From Ophiobolus disseminans (taxonomy: Eukaryota; Ascomycota; Dothideomycetes; Pleosporales; Phaeosphaeriaceae), in the NCBI GenBank assembly GCA_010093685.1, contig MU006247.1, forward strand, positions 248,001-312,000: 64,000 nucleotides of DNA, written 5' to 3'. Under the pieces are notes generated by a model. It worked only from the letters and a program-made list of their open reading frames with translations, made no database searches and was not told where the DNA came from. This document shows positions 44,728 to 56,424 of the stretch, one piece after another. Made by a program: the position numbers and the translations under genes. Every line of letters starts with the position of its first letter. The stretch's first letter is position 1.

Positions 44728-45325
44728 ATGCCAAAGCACGCATCCGAACCTCTCGTCTCCGCAGACACGACATTGAACCTGAAACGTAGAGCTGCGAAAC
44801 ATGAGGCACCAAACTTTTCTTTTACACTGCAAGGTTCAGCTGTTGTTACATCCTGGAACGCCAACACACGTGCAGCAAACCATGCATGCGAACACCTCGA
44901 CTTATGACGACTGTGGTTCTGCATCTTCGAGCGATGATATCGAGTGCGGAAGTGGTAGTGCAGAGCATACGTAATCAGCGCCCCTTGTTGAGCAACTATG
45001 TCCACGGAATACGAGAGCCATCACATCCATCTGCCTATTGTTCCGATACAAGGACTTTTTCGGCAACAAAGAAATCTGACATTGACATGCACTACTTCAA
45101 CAATGCCAACCCTAGGCACACCAGACGCTTCCCATCAATCATGGCCTGGCCATCCTTGGCATGATCGACACACCCACCCGATATCCGGAACTTCGGTTCA
45201 GCGCCGAAGATCACGAACGAACGGCGCGAGCACTTTTCTCCACACATGGCGTCAATCACGAGCATGATGAGAGCGATGACGATGATCATGCTAGGTTGTT
45301 CTATCCTCAGACTTTATGCAACTGA
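44728..45325 (+). other. candidate small multi-exon gene, structure unresolved
   Basis: Two plus-strand stretches read like protein but are not joined. One is 44728-44907 (59 residues, starting MPKHASEPLVSADTT). The other is 45116-45325, preceded by a CCTAG acceptor and 69 residues long, with YPELRFSAEDHERTARALF and an Asp-rich HDESDDDDHARLF. In between, a further open stretch has YDDCGSASSSDDIECGSG. I could not find one set of introns joining all three. No family is recognised, and it may be decayed. Confidence 0.3.
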
Positions 45326-45582
45326 ATGCCATCGTCTAGCTCGAAGCCGGGCGTGAGGTATGTGCTTACACGGTGCTGGCATACTGCCTCAACCCCTCGT
45401 GCTGAATGGCGAAGGCTTGTAGCCGTACATGCATCGTGAGATCGAGGCTGCTCGAATCTCACATCTCCTTAGACGATGCGATCGCGCAACCATCAGGTAT
45501 GCGCGCGTCGTCGTCGTCGACCCTTCCTCTTGTCGCTGGTGTCGTGGTATCATAATATTCATTCACTCCATCTTCCCGCTCT

Positions 45583-46923
45583 TCAAGTCTTTCCACACAG
45601 CACGAAGCCCGCCACGACGCAGAAATCCCAATTCCACCGTGTCGCACTGGCCAGGTCATCTACATTCAGCAGGCCCACGTTGAGTTGCATCAGCTTTCCC
45701 CACACGTGGTCCCGCATGCTGATGGGCCATGCCGGCGTGTCCCAGTACCTGCTCTTGAGTCCCTTGTCCGCGGCTGCTTGGATCTGCTGCTTCATTGTGT
45801 GCTCCTGCTTGGCGCTGATATGGCCGAGCCACAGCCTGCCGACCGCAGCGCCGAATTTGGCGCTGGCGTAGTAGGAGTTGGTCGAGTTGTATTGTGGCTC
45901 CGAAACGGTGCGAAGAGGCGCGTCGTAGAAGATGTAGCGGTCGGTCGAATTTTGTTGGACGAGCTCAAAGGGAGTGTTGCCCGTGCCGATGATGGTCAAT
46001 GGGCCCTGGTGCATGACTTGGCCGTCGTAGTAGGTGAGCCAGTTCTTCTCGCGGAGGGACTTCAGCTGCGATTGAAGGACGGGCCAGATCTTGTGGCCGT
46101 CGGATTTGAAGTCAATGAGGAGGTTGATGGATGTGTTTGGATCGGAGTCGAACACGCCAGTCTCCTTGTGAGAGGTTGATGCAGTACTGACGTTGCGGCG
46201 CTCGAGGATGTTGGTAATTGGATCGAGGTAAAGACTCCTGAGAGTGCGAGTCTTCTTGGTAGAGTCCCATGAGTGGCCGACCAGCAACTCATTGTCATCT
46301 GTCAGCCAAATGTCGGCTTCAACGCTCACGCAGCCTGCGGCGAGCGCTTGATACAGTGGCACGCGGCGCCAGTAATCGTTGTGTGAGTGGCAGTTCTTCG
46401 GTACGATGTCGCGGCTGAAGTCATTTTTCCACTCGTACGTGAATGCACCATTCGCGTCGGGCTCTTTCCATTGTTCAACAATATGGTCGATTCTGTTCTG
46501 ACTTGGGGGTGGAGATAGTCGTGATATCAGTTTGGCGACAAAGGAGACATATATTCTAGTCGCTGTTAGTTCTGTTTGTCAAGGTAAAGGCCGCTCTTAC
46601 ATTGCCGCAATGATTCCGAAAATTCCCAGCACAACGAAGACAATCAAGAGCCAACGACACCACTTCTGTCTCCGTGTGGCCTTGGTTGAAACCGAGGTAC
46701 TGAGCCAGCGCCTTACATTGCCCGACCGCCCGCGACGATGCCAGCTTGGCTTGGTTGTTCCTGCTTCCGCTTGTTCAAGAGTGGCCACAGTCGAGCCCTG
46801 GCTGCTGGTCTCGTCATCCTCGTTGTCTCGGAATTTCTTCATCTTGGTAGAACCATTGCTCGACATCCTAGAGCAGACTGGTCGCACTGAGACAATGACT
46901 TCTGATTTCTTTTCCTGGTCCAT
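45583..46923 (-). CDS. AIM6: Aim6-like PLC-type phosphodiesterase family protein
   Basis: Exons complement(46601..46923) and complement(45583..46555), with a 45-nt intron, encode 431 residues. Residues 1-88 are cytosolic and charged, and 89-108 (WLLIVFVVLGIFGIIAAI) form a signal anchor. The lumenal domain begins near HSHNDYWRRVPLYQAL and continues GCVSVEADIWL, the N-terminal hallmark of the Aim6/GDPD-like TIM barrel. LLIDFKSDG and LNVDDLASA follow. The start at 46923 is the first true ATG of the frame. Yeast Aim6 affects mitochondrial inheritance, but its activity is not established. Confidence 0.88.
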
Positions 46924-48335
46924 GGTCAATGATGTTCACCTCCAACTATGAATTGCGAGCTGAGAAACGCAGGTGCGAAATGTAAACTGGAATGCGGGCT
47001 GGAAAAAGGCGAACAGCATCCACCAGCTGAAGGATGTCGCAAGTTCATGTACGATGTCGAAGTCGTTCGTGGCGCTGTTCTGGACTGCGTGCTTGCATGC
47101 TTTGGCTAGCCGGATCGGGAAGGAACAGGATGCTTGACAGATCCTGGGCCAGACTTTCTCCACGATATGTCTAGAGCACCTCTAGAGTACCAGGATAATG
47201 TGAAATTATCTACATACCTTTTTTGAATAAACGTGATTACGTTTGCACTCGCATTACACAGCGAACAAATGAGCGGGGGTAGGCATCTTTGTATATACTC
47301 TGCTTGCGGCCCTGAGTTTGTGACCCCGAGCTCAAACACTCAATCGAGCATAATACGCCTCGGTGTCCAGTCTACTTGGTGTCGACGCGCGCCTGAACAT
47401 CGGTCTTCGAAGTCGGAGCCGAATTCTCATGCTATGTGGCGCGGTATGTTGGGGGCGTGATCATGAAACATTTGCATGCCCGTGTGAGGCTTATTCTCCG
47501 CCATTGGGTACGCGCGCTTGGAATAGTAAGTTGAACGGCGCTCTATCAAGTCGATGGCCAGGCCTATCAGTGTGTTGCCGGTAGCCATGTGCTGGTGGAA
47601 GAATCTCCGAAGTGTGAAGATAGAGCGATGCGCTATCGATTGGGAATGTGTGGAGAACTGGCCTAGTTCGGCTGTTGCCGCCGGTTTGGCTCGCGTAGGC
47701 GGAGATGTCGTGAAAACAAACGTCAGTTACGTGATTGTTGTCTATATGCCTCAATGTCGGTAGGTGAATCCCTTGGAAAATTTACGCGGTGTTGCACGGT
47801 TGTGAAATCACAAGTGAGAAGTTGTCAGATGTGACGTCGGTCGCGTCTTGATGCTGGATGGTGACCATGCGCACCCTGGTCTGCACGTGTGTCTGGTTTG
47901 CGGTAAGCCTCACGCCGCAACGCTAACCGAAGTCACTCTAGCCTTTTGCTAAATATGCAGGCGCGCTCGAGACCCCTCCCCAGAATCCCACAGCTTCGCC
48001 TTCTCCGCGCCTCACGATCAACCCAAAATCGGTCCCCGACACACTACGCCGTGAGGCCTGAAAGTGGCGGCGCAACTCACAAAGCCACGATTGATTGATG
48101 GAGATGGGGTGTCACAAAGGCCACTTTGTCCGTTATTGATGAGGGGATGTCTTGATTTAGCACTAACACGAAGATGCCATGTTGGCATTTTACACCGACT
48201 TCATGTATCCCGACTTTATGCCCCACTTTCAGTGACTTTTGCGCACTCCAGCCATTCAATTCTTTGCTACAAGTACGTTCTTTTCTGCGCACACATATTT
48301 GTCTTGTATATCTCCGTTTCGAACCTCCCCTCAGC
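46924..48335. other. intergenic, one doubtful short frame
   Basis: No firm gene in 1.4 kb. A 47-residue plus-strand frame at 47955-48098 starts MQARSRPLPRIPQLRLLRAS, which looks like a mitochondrial presequence. It could be a first exon for the ORF at 48336, but I cannot define the splice. Confidence 0.35.
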
Positions 48336-48542
48336 ATGTCCAACAAAGACGCCTCATTCCGCTTCTGCATTGCCGCCCTGCTCATCATCCAGATCGCGTG
48401 CTGGGCGCTGGCGCTGGCCGATCTCTTCGTCCCTGGAAAACCTCGAGTTATCGTACGAACGACTATGGACGTTATTTCCCAGATGTTCGCGAGACGGTCG
48501 ACGGTCCTGCTGCTGTACGAGGACATCCGTGCTGCGCTTTAG
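48336..48542 (+). CDS. small predicted membrane protein
   Basis: 68 residues, MSNKDASFRF then a hydrophobic helix (CIAALLIIQIACWALALADLF) and a basic tail. The frame is open upstream to 48174, but that part looks non-coding. It could be a short single-pass membrane protein or the last exon of a gene whose first exon is the presequence-like frame at 47955. I do not recognise it. Confidence 0.4.
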   Translation: MSNKDASFRFCIAALLIIQIACWALALADLFVPGKPRVIVRTTMDVISQMFARRSTVLLLYEDIRAAL

Positions 48543-49311
48543 ACCGGACTACCTAGGACGATAGCACGGTCATGCGCCTACGCAACCGAAAATGGGTATC
48601 GACAGGAGGGTACTTTGTACATCGGAGCGCTAGCGAGGACATAACGGGCAAACGAAATAGTCGACACTACATCGACACATCAAACGCGTGCTACAATACG
48701 ATACAGTAGTAGCCGCAATTACCATCCGAGTTATGACGGGCAAGCTACCCGTCAACCATCAAGTCAAGCACACATAGCTTGGCACGACGAAAAGAGCATC
48801 GGGCCTTGACAAGTAGTCGCACACACATTGCGCACTGGATTGAGTCCACCATCAGCCAAGGAGCACCAGGAGATCGCAATTTTCATCGACGATATTCGAT
48901 AACAGTCATGGATGGCTCATGATTTCAGGTTGGGTTAGATGTATCACGGGGAGCCGAGGAAATGGTGGACAGTATTGTCAAAGCGGGCTTCAGGGTGTCG
49001 CTGTGGGCATTGATTACGCAAGTGCCTCGTATGCACGATCATGGGGTCATTTGGGAACTAGGAGTTTGGACGACAGGCCGTACTGCTCACGTCATCAAGA
49101 GCATTAGGATAGACTAGACACCGTAGCCTATGCGTGTGTCGCTGGTAGATTTCAGTTTACGATCTATCTGCAGTCCAATTTCGAAGTGAAGGCCAGAAGG
49201 AACGCCAACCAGCCACGTGCCAGCCACTTCCTTTTCGATTGCTATAATTGCCTTCCCAGTTGTCACACTTACCTTGAACCTCAATGACAATACCTAGATA
49301 GCAATGACACG
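48543..49311. other. intergenic
   Basis: 769 bp upstream of the F-box-like gene. Nothing recognised. Confidence 0.4.
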
Positions 49312-50793
49312 ATGCAGAACCTTCCACAAGAGATAGTGGATGAGATCGCAGAGCACTTAGCACATGATACAGGCCATCCGCGCCCCGACAAAATCCCCGA
49401 CTCGCGGACCACGCAGCGCTCAGGGCTCGCTTCGTATGCGACGATCTCGGCAAAGTGGAAGACGGTGGTCGAGAAAATTACCTTCAAGCGCCTGAGCATT
49501 AGCAGCAACGAGCTGGACCAGTTTCAGGCCATTGTACACAAGCAACGTCGCGGCATTCTCTCACATGTTAGCTTCAAGGTCCAACTACCAGAATACTCAG
49601 ACGCAGCTTGTGCACATGTTGAGTCGCGTGAGGAACAGCACAGTAACAACGAATGCTTCACAAGAGGAATCCACGCCCTATTCGCAATTATGAGAACTTG
49701 GGAAGACGACGGGGTGCAGAACTCCCTGCGCATAGAATTGCCGTTCGAAAATAACTTCTCTCCAACCGATCTCCGCTACAGAGACCAGGGATCAAGGCAC
49801 GCACTTCGGCTTGCAGTCGCAGCACGCAAGCGTAAACACATCTTTGAAGAGCGTTTCAATAACTCCATAATCTGCCTGCTACCTGGTAAATTACCCATTT
49901 TGTCGAATGTACAATTTCTCGATATTATCGGTTACATGCCACGAAGTCTGGCGCCGAGCATCGCGACAGATCTCGCAGCAGTGCTTCCAAATCTTAGAAA
50001 AGTGTATTGGGAGTTTGTCGATTGCGACAATCAACCTGCCAGTGTACGAAAGGAAAACCGCGCTAGATTTGCAGACGCACTTGAGGGCATACGTTTGTGC
50101 GATCGCTCCACGGCAACGATTGTGCTCATACACGAGTTTCCCCTCGACCAGAGACGAGCGGGCCATAACATCGTTCCACCAGGATACTCTCACGATCCCT
50201 TTAGCACAGCACTGCGCACATTCTCGCAGAACCTCACGTCGTTCACACTGAGCGCACACCTCGATTCTGCAATTTTCTGGCCAGTGGAAAAAGACATCGC
50301 GGCTCCATTCTGGCCATACTTACGCACACTGAACGTCACTTTTGACATGTTGACGCCGACGGGGGAATGGTACTTTACCGGGACCCGCCCAGCGGACCAC
50401 CTCGATGACGATCCGGAGCGAGGTATCATCGGCGGCGACACGAATGACTCCGACTTCGACTACACCAACTATCGTGAGCACGCAGACCCCATTACTTTCG
50501 GACCCTTCATAGCCGCTTTCTCCAAGGCAGTACAGAACATGCCAGTCCTCGACCACTTCTCGCTTACGTCCGAGCTTGGCAATCAGAAGGGCTGCTTTTA
50601 CATCTCGTTCTATGCACCTGGCCGACCCTCGGATGAGAGAGACGAGAGTGCGGATGACGTGAGGTATAGACGTCTATACTATCTGGTTGGCGAGGTATGG
50701 AGGCCGGAGGTTGAGGTTAGGGAGCGCTTGCAAGGGCTTGGTAGAGACAGATTTGGTGACAAGGTCATTGAGAAGTTTCTTGATGGCTGGTAA
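49312..50793 (+). CDS. F-box-like protein
   Basis: A single exon of 493 residues. The first 45 residues (NLPQEIVDEIAEHLAH ... LASYATISAKWKTVVEK) fit a divergent F-box, the Skp1-binding part of SCF ubiquitin ligases. The rest, with FKRLSISSNELDQF and later LRTLNVTFDM, is an irregular leucine-containing fold seen in large, variable dothideomycete F-box families. The substrate is unknown. No leucine-rich repeats or WD40 repeats are evident. The start codon is directly followed by the F-box, which supports it. Confidence 0.78.
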   Translation: MQNLPQEIVDEIAEHLAHDTGHPRPDKIPDSRTTQRSGLASYATISAKWKTVVEKITFKRLSISSNELDQFQAIVHKQRRGILSHVSFKVQLPEYSDAACAHVESREEQHSNNECFTRGIHALFAIMRTWEDDGVQNSLRIELPFENNFSPTDLRYRDQGSRHALRLAVAARKRKHIFEERFNNSIICLLPGKLPILSNVQFLDIIGYMPRSLAPSIATDLAAVLPNLRKVYWEFVDCDNQPASVRKENRARFADALEGIRLCDRSTATIVLIHEFPLDQRRAGHNIVPPGYSHDPFSTALRTFSQNLTSFTLSAHLDSAIFWPVEKDIAAPFWPYLRTLNVTFDMLTPTGEWYFTGTRPADHLDDDPERGIIGGDTNDSDFDYTNYREHADPITFGPFIAAFSKAVQNMPVLDHFSLTSELGNQKGCFYISFYAPGRPSDERDESADDVRYRRLYYLVGEVWRPEVEVRERLQGLGRDRFGDKVIEKFLDGW

Positions 50794-51019
50794 CGAATGT
50801 GCTGTAATTCGTGATACCAACTAGTCCACTTAAGATCTACGATGCTAAATCTTGCCTGGAAGGTTTTCATATCATGACATAGTTTGTATCTTGGGGAAAT
50901 GTGTACCTGGGCATCGGGCAGCGCTGAGCTGTTGCAGCGATGCAAGCGAATCTCATCAGCTCCATACTGCCCCTGCTCGATCAAACAAGCAGCCTCAAAT
51001 GCTGAGACCTGGTTCGGCA

Positions 51020-53062
51020 TCAAGACGCATGGTCAACGTAACTTAGATCACTGTGGGACGTTGTAAATGGACCTAAACTGTCATTCCATGAATCAAAAAG
51101 CTCGATCGGGGTTAGAGCATACTTGCGGATGAAACGGTCATGATCAACGTGTTTGTGCATTTTTTCGCAGTGTTTCCGGAAGTCTTTCAAATGTGTCCAT
51201 ATTTTTTCTGGGTTATCGCACCACGGCGTCGGGAAAGCACATCGGTATGACAGACCCATTTCTCCTGTTGAATGCCACTCTCTCTTATGTTGCTCGAGGC
51301 CTTCGGGCGTAGTGAACCTATCCCTACAATGTCTCTCCTCGCACTTGAATGGGTGAGAATATTCGCGGCAGTGCACGCTGCAAGATGAGAGTAAGCAGGC
51401 ATAGAGTGGGTATAGATAGGAAAGCAGGACACGCATAAATTCTCGCTGGAGCTCATCGAAACGTAGCCGCAATCTTGGCATGTATGAGGTTCAATACCTC
51501 CAATATGGAATTTGAAAGGACCAGATGGGCCGCGGCTAGAGGCTGGCTGGGGTGGAAATTTCCAGAAGTTGGTGGTAGTGTGAGATGTCCCAATAAGACT
51601 CGTGCTGTTGACAGAGTTGACCAGAGTACTGCTGTCATTATTGAGACCAAGCCCAGGAGCACGCAGCTGCAGGGCCTGTTGTTCTCCCATGGGCGCATCT
51701 GGGCTAACAGCGACATTAAGGGTGGCGTCCTGGTTCGCCTGCCAATTTCGCAGGTTGACACCCTCGAGGTGCTCAATACTCTGCGTTCGTGCAGCGACCT
51801 TCTGAGGTAATTAGTACTAGGGAATCAACATGTCCGCTGCTAGATTGTGTACCTGTTTAAATTGCATCAATATACTTTCCCAAGTGTCCAGTTTGATGCC
51901 ACAACATATATCACGATGCAGTGAGGCCTCAATGGTCTTCACCGTGGATATGAAGGCCTGTAGCCTGAACGAAGCGGGCAAATCATTCAAAACTTCCGCT
52001 TCTAGATGGAGGTTAGCAAGGTAACCAGGGGAGTTTCTAGATCACATAACATCTGCCCGCATATATATGGAGCATCTCGAACAAGCAGTCTCTCGGAACG
52101 TGCGAGCTACTTCAGATGCTGAAAGTCTTTGGCTTGGCTCAGCGTGTAACATTTTGCTATGTTCCAAGACTTCAGGTATGCGTGACAAGTTCATATGGTC
52201 CGGCAACGTGCCTTGCTCAAAGAGTGATTGAAGTTTCTCGTGAAAGGGGTCCTGCCAACAAGACTCCGCTGATTGCGACAGGCCACATGGCTGCTATGAT
52301 CTCTATGTAAACACATCCAAGGGAGAACACGTCGGATTTAATGTTGCGACTCGCTCCCTGGGCGACCTCTGGTGCGCAATAACGCTTTGTATGGCCTCCT
52401 ACTATTCCGGTTGTGGCGCTCTGACTCGCGTCTCCATAATCGTAGGACAGTCCGAAATCGGTGTAAATTACTTTGCCGAAATGAACAAGAGTGTTTTGAG
52501 GTTTGATGTCTTTATGGCGAACGGTATGCCGGTGCATGAAAGCTAAACCTGATGCGAGACAGCCGAAGCTTTTCTTCAAGATACGATTCTGCTCGAGGTC
52601 AACCATGTCACCATTCAGGCTTTTGTCTTGATAGTCCTGCAGGAAGTTTGCTAAATCGCCACCATCCGCCACCGGACTGAGAATGATGGCCAGCTCTCGC
52701 CTCAAGACGTAAGTTGCGTGGACCTGAATGATGTGGTGGTGTGCCGCCAGCCGCTTCACGATTCGAACTTCATTTTCCAGCTGTCGCTTTGCTTGCTCCA
52801 TGTTCCTTGTGTTCACGTTTCTGATTATCTTTCGCGCATATACCAACGCACTGCTCACATCCTCGACCATTTCAACGCGTGCGCTACCGCCATGGCCAAG
52901 ATTTCTCAGTAGTCTGTAAGGTAGTATATCACTGCTCAATTTGCCAAGCTGGCGTAGGTCCAGGTGATCTCCGGCCTTGACAGAAACGAGCGGTTGACTA
53001 GGGTCGGGTGTAACATGAGGCGTGTCCTGGGCAGAACGAGAATCGGAGTCGTAGTTCATCAT
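51020..53062 (-). pseudogene. serine/threonine kinase / zinc-finger gene, frame broken
   Basis: The N-terminal part (53062-52250) is a clear protein kinase: Gly loop LGHGGSARV, Lys in VYARKII, catalytic loop RHKDIKPQN, DFG in YTDFGLSY, and CAPEVAQG. Near the G-run 52246-52249 (C-run in coding sense) the frame shifts by one. Coding sequence resumes as FHEKLQSLFEQGTLPDH and runs to TGA at 52042-52044. Past that stop the same frame continues (LHLEAEVLNDLPASF), crosses a good 51-nt intron (51802-51852), then reaches HTCQDCG and, after another frame change near 51378-51430, a C2H2-like segment (FKCEERHCRDRF...EQHKREWHS). Fungal proteins with a kinase followed by zinc fingers exist. Either several lesions or sequencing errors break this one, or the tail is a separate gene. 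Confidence 0.6.
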
Positions 53063-54201
53063 CTTCTTCGCAATAGCAAGTCTTTGACGTTACAGGCGGG
53101 AAGCTCATACGATAGTGCTCACACTGAGAAAGGCGATGTCATGTTCGGGGTCGTGAAATTTGCGAGGCCTCTGCTATCCAGCCCCTCTTTGCGCTACCGC
53201 GGTCTAGCAGCTGAGTAGAAGGTTGTTTGTCCACCACGGCTACCAGGTACGTGATCTGTGGGACCAATAATGGGAAGTGTTGCGTGGCTGTTTGAAGCAT
53301 CTTGACTACTCGCAAGTGATGTCGCCTCGAGGTTGTAATTACCCATGTCACATTTGCATGATTGATTGGAAAGCCAGGCGAGAGAGCAGCTCCGAATCAA
53401 GCACAGCTACTTAGCGCCGTCAACCAGGAGAGTATACGTTTTGGGAAATGCGTTCATCTTGACTCTGTTTTATTGTGTGAAGCAGGAAAGAAACAGAAGC
53501 GGTAGCAGTAGCGCTAGTTTAGTGTCATTACGGGCACGGTACTTTAATACCTGCTTGGAGGACCGAAAAAATTCAACTCAGACAATGTGTACAGACAAGA
53601 CAGTATCTTGATTTTGTAATTTGAGACATTTCTATACTGTTCGTCTTCAATCACATGCGTTGAGATCAAATCCCATGTGCCGACAAACCCAGGTATCTAC
53701 CTAATCCCAAACGCGAGAGTACTATATACTCGAGAACTTTCCTTTACACCCTTGTATAGAACCTGTATCAACAGTACTTGAGTACTCACATAACAATCTG
53801 TGCTTTCGCATCATTGTTAATATTGTGAGCCCAACCGCAATTTGAGCTTTCATCGACAAGAATTAGCTTATTCATCTTCATTCGCGCGCAATTCACTCGT
53901 GGCCACGCTTTGATTGTCTCTCTCTCAGATTCCAATTTCTCCACGTGGTCTACAACAGTAAATTGTGGTCGCAATGGTTTTACATAATGAACCCTTATCC
54001 ATGCTAAAGGTCGTATGGGATCCCGACAACGCATTAGGCTTTTGTTATGCCTTACCGTAATCTTTCGCGAACCTCATCTCATCCTACAAAAGCCGTGTTG
54101 AAGTCGACATTTGCTGCCCCTCAGCGCCTTCCGATGCTCACAGAGACCCCACAACTCTTCGCCTTTTCACTCCCAACATGCATGCATGCTAGTTGTCCAC
54201 C
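53063..54201. other. intergenic
   Basis: 1.1 kb without a supported gene. A minus-strand frame at 53786-54034 (82 residues) has protein-like composition but no start context or family. Confidence 0.4.
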
Positions 54202-55474
54202 TTATGGCTCACCCGGCCACACAGCATCTGCAATACTCCTAACAAGCTGCAGCTTCTTTCTCATGTCCTCATAGCCCAAATCGTTACCCTCAGCGTGCGA
54301 TGCGAAACCACACTGTGGACTGACACAGCATTGCTTAATAGCATCCTCGCGCGACTGTCCGGTGCCCTTCGCAATCCATTCAGCTGCTTGGTTGACACGT
54401 GCAATCATTTCGTCCTTGTCCTCGAGCTTGGGGAACTTCGAGGTGATTACACCCAGTACAACATTCTTGTCCTTGGGAAGGTGGGCAAGTGGCTCAAACC
54501 CGCCAGCACGCGGTGTATCGTACTCCAGGTAGTAGGTGTCGACATTGAGATCCTGGAAGAGCTTCTTCGCAATGTTATCGTATGCGCCCTCGGAAAAATG
54601 TCTGCTGCCGACGTAGTTGCCACGGCAGAGATGGATGCCGAGATGCATGTCCGAAGGTCGCTCGAAGCACTTGTTGTAGAACTTGACGTATGAGTCGAGC
54701 ATCTCGTCAGCGGTCTTGTCGTTCGTCTTGTCGGCGGCCCAGCCCTCCAACATGTCCTTGGAGCAGAAGTATGCCAGATTGGGGTCGTCGATCTGGATAT
54801 TTCTGATTCCGAGCGAGTGTAAGATCTTCAATTCCTCTTGGTACGCTTTCGCGACGTCCTCAAAGTATTCCTCATCATTCGCGTATACCTCCTCGGGGAA
54901 GCTCTTTCCGTTCATATAGCGGAAGTGATACCAGGATGGCGAGATGACAGTGATCTTGATATTCTTCCATTCACTTTCGGGAAGCAAGCTCTTCATGAGT
55001 TCGACTTCGCGCTCATTGCTCGATTTACCTGGGTGGCTGATCTTATCAACGCACACAGTGACGTGGTTAGGCACTTCCTTGGCTTCCATGAAGGACTTGA
55101 CGTCGGGTGCGTAGGGTCGGAAAATGTCCTTATCGTAACCTTTCAGCACACCTAATTGCAGTTCTTTCATGCCATTGAGGGTCTCGAAAAAGGTACCCCA
55201 GAACATGTGCCTGGTCGTTGTTAGTTTGACACCTCGCAAAGAGCCACGTCAGCCATGCCCACCTTGTATACTCTCCGCTCGAGACAACCTTGAGCCCACA
55301 GTCCTGCTGCATTTTTACAACCTCCGCAACCGACTTGTCCTCCAGTGGAACAAGCTCGTCAGGCTGAGCCTTTCCAGAGTTCACGTCGTAGCGCTTCTGA
55401 ACAAGTTCCTGGGGTCGCAGCAGGGAGCCGACATGCTCAGCGCGGAACGGTGGGCTTCTATTGAGGGACGGCAT
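54202..55474 (-). CDS. MetE-like (cobalamin-independent methionine synthase C-domain) protein
   Basis: Exons complement(55263..55474) and complement(54202..55210), with a 52-nt intron, encode 406 residues. It has the stand-alone Meth_synt_2/UROD-like barrel: FRAEHVGSLLRP at the start, SSGEYTR next to a zinc-side Glu, IQIDDPNLAYFCS, GIHLCRGN, YLEYDTPRAGGF, and the late zinc cysteine Cys371 in VSPQCGFAS. At half the length of true MetE it lacks the N-terminal folate domain, so it resembles bacterial YxjG/YxjH-type methyltransferases. A methyl or related transfer to a thiol is likely, but the substrate is unknown. Divergent from the reductase at 56425. Confidence 0.88.
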
Positions 55475-56424
55475 CTTGAATCGGGGCGTATAGTGTAGGA
55501 AAGAGAATAGTAAGACAATGCAAATCTCGCTGTTCGAAAAAGCTGCCCCTCATCTTCATATTTGCCCCGCAATTACACCTGAATCGGACGTCGATGGACC
55601 CTCAAACACACCCTGGAATTTACCCATATTTAGGAGCCGGTGTCGGGTAAACGACGGCAAGGAGTCTGACAATTGATGGGATTGGAAGATGTCCGATGGT
55701 GGCGCAGAGGCGATGTGGGCTGCAGCTTGAGCTGCTCGAGCGATGGTGGGGCCTTTGTTAGAGGAAGGTGTGACCGTGCCTATCGTCATCGATGTTGCTG
55801 TCGCGCCTGGCTGAGCCACGCGATGAATCTGACAACACGTTGCGGCACAGCAGATCCCAGATGTTAGGCATACCATTTCTATAATCGCGACATTCCCTAC
55901 AATCAGTTCTTCTTCGAAAATACGGCTTTTCGACAAGAGGAGCCGAGCGCACAAACCAAATCAAGATGAAGCTCTGGCTGTGCTGTGGCGTCTTCCTGGA
56001 GTTACACAATCCATTTAGCAAAAAGAGGACACCGGATGCGGCGAACCAACAACTATTTCAAGAAACTCATACAGATATCGATCCGCGTACCGGAAGGGCC
56101 AGAAATCCAAAATACCACACGCCGACGGTACAACATGGATGAATGATGTCATAGGACCACAAGAGAGGGCGGCAATGGCGGACATAACGACTATCTGCAA
56201 GATGATTCTGTAAGCAATCATGAACAGCGGGAGTTATGTGCGGCGAAAAGAAGACAGTGCCGAAGCTCGGGAAAGAGCTACCCCGCGCTAAGTGGACGGC
56301 GAGCATACAAATGCTGTCACCGTCCCATGTTTGTGGACAACTTGACCACCCAAGCACACTCTGCACTTTCGATAATCCCGCCAGTCTCAAAGTACTTGAC
56401 CACGATTCACGTCAAACCAGAACC
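55475..56424. other. divergent intergenic region
   Basis: 950 bp between the starts of the MetE-like gene and the reductase gene. No gene seen in between, so the two may share regulatory sequence. Confidence 0.4.

Noticed and set aside
44391..45005. 204-residue minus-strand frame upstream of the MscS gene
   Set aside because: Cys/Arg/Ser-rich composition without domains, and the opposite strand has more protein-like segments.
53786..54034. 82-residue minus-strand frame
   Set aside because: Composition is protein-like, but there is no start context, intron or family. Left as intergenic.
55556..56390. Several short frames between the MetE-like gene and the reductase
   Set aside because: Overlapping on both strands with no motif. 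Treated as a divergent promoter region.
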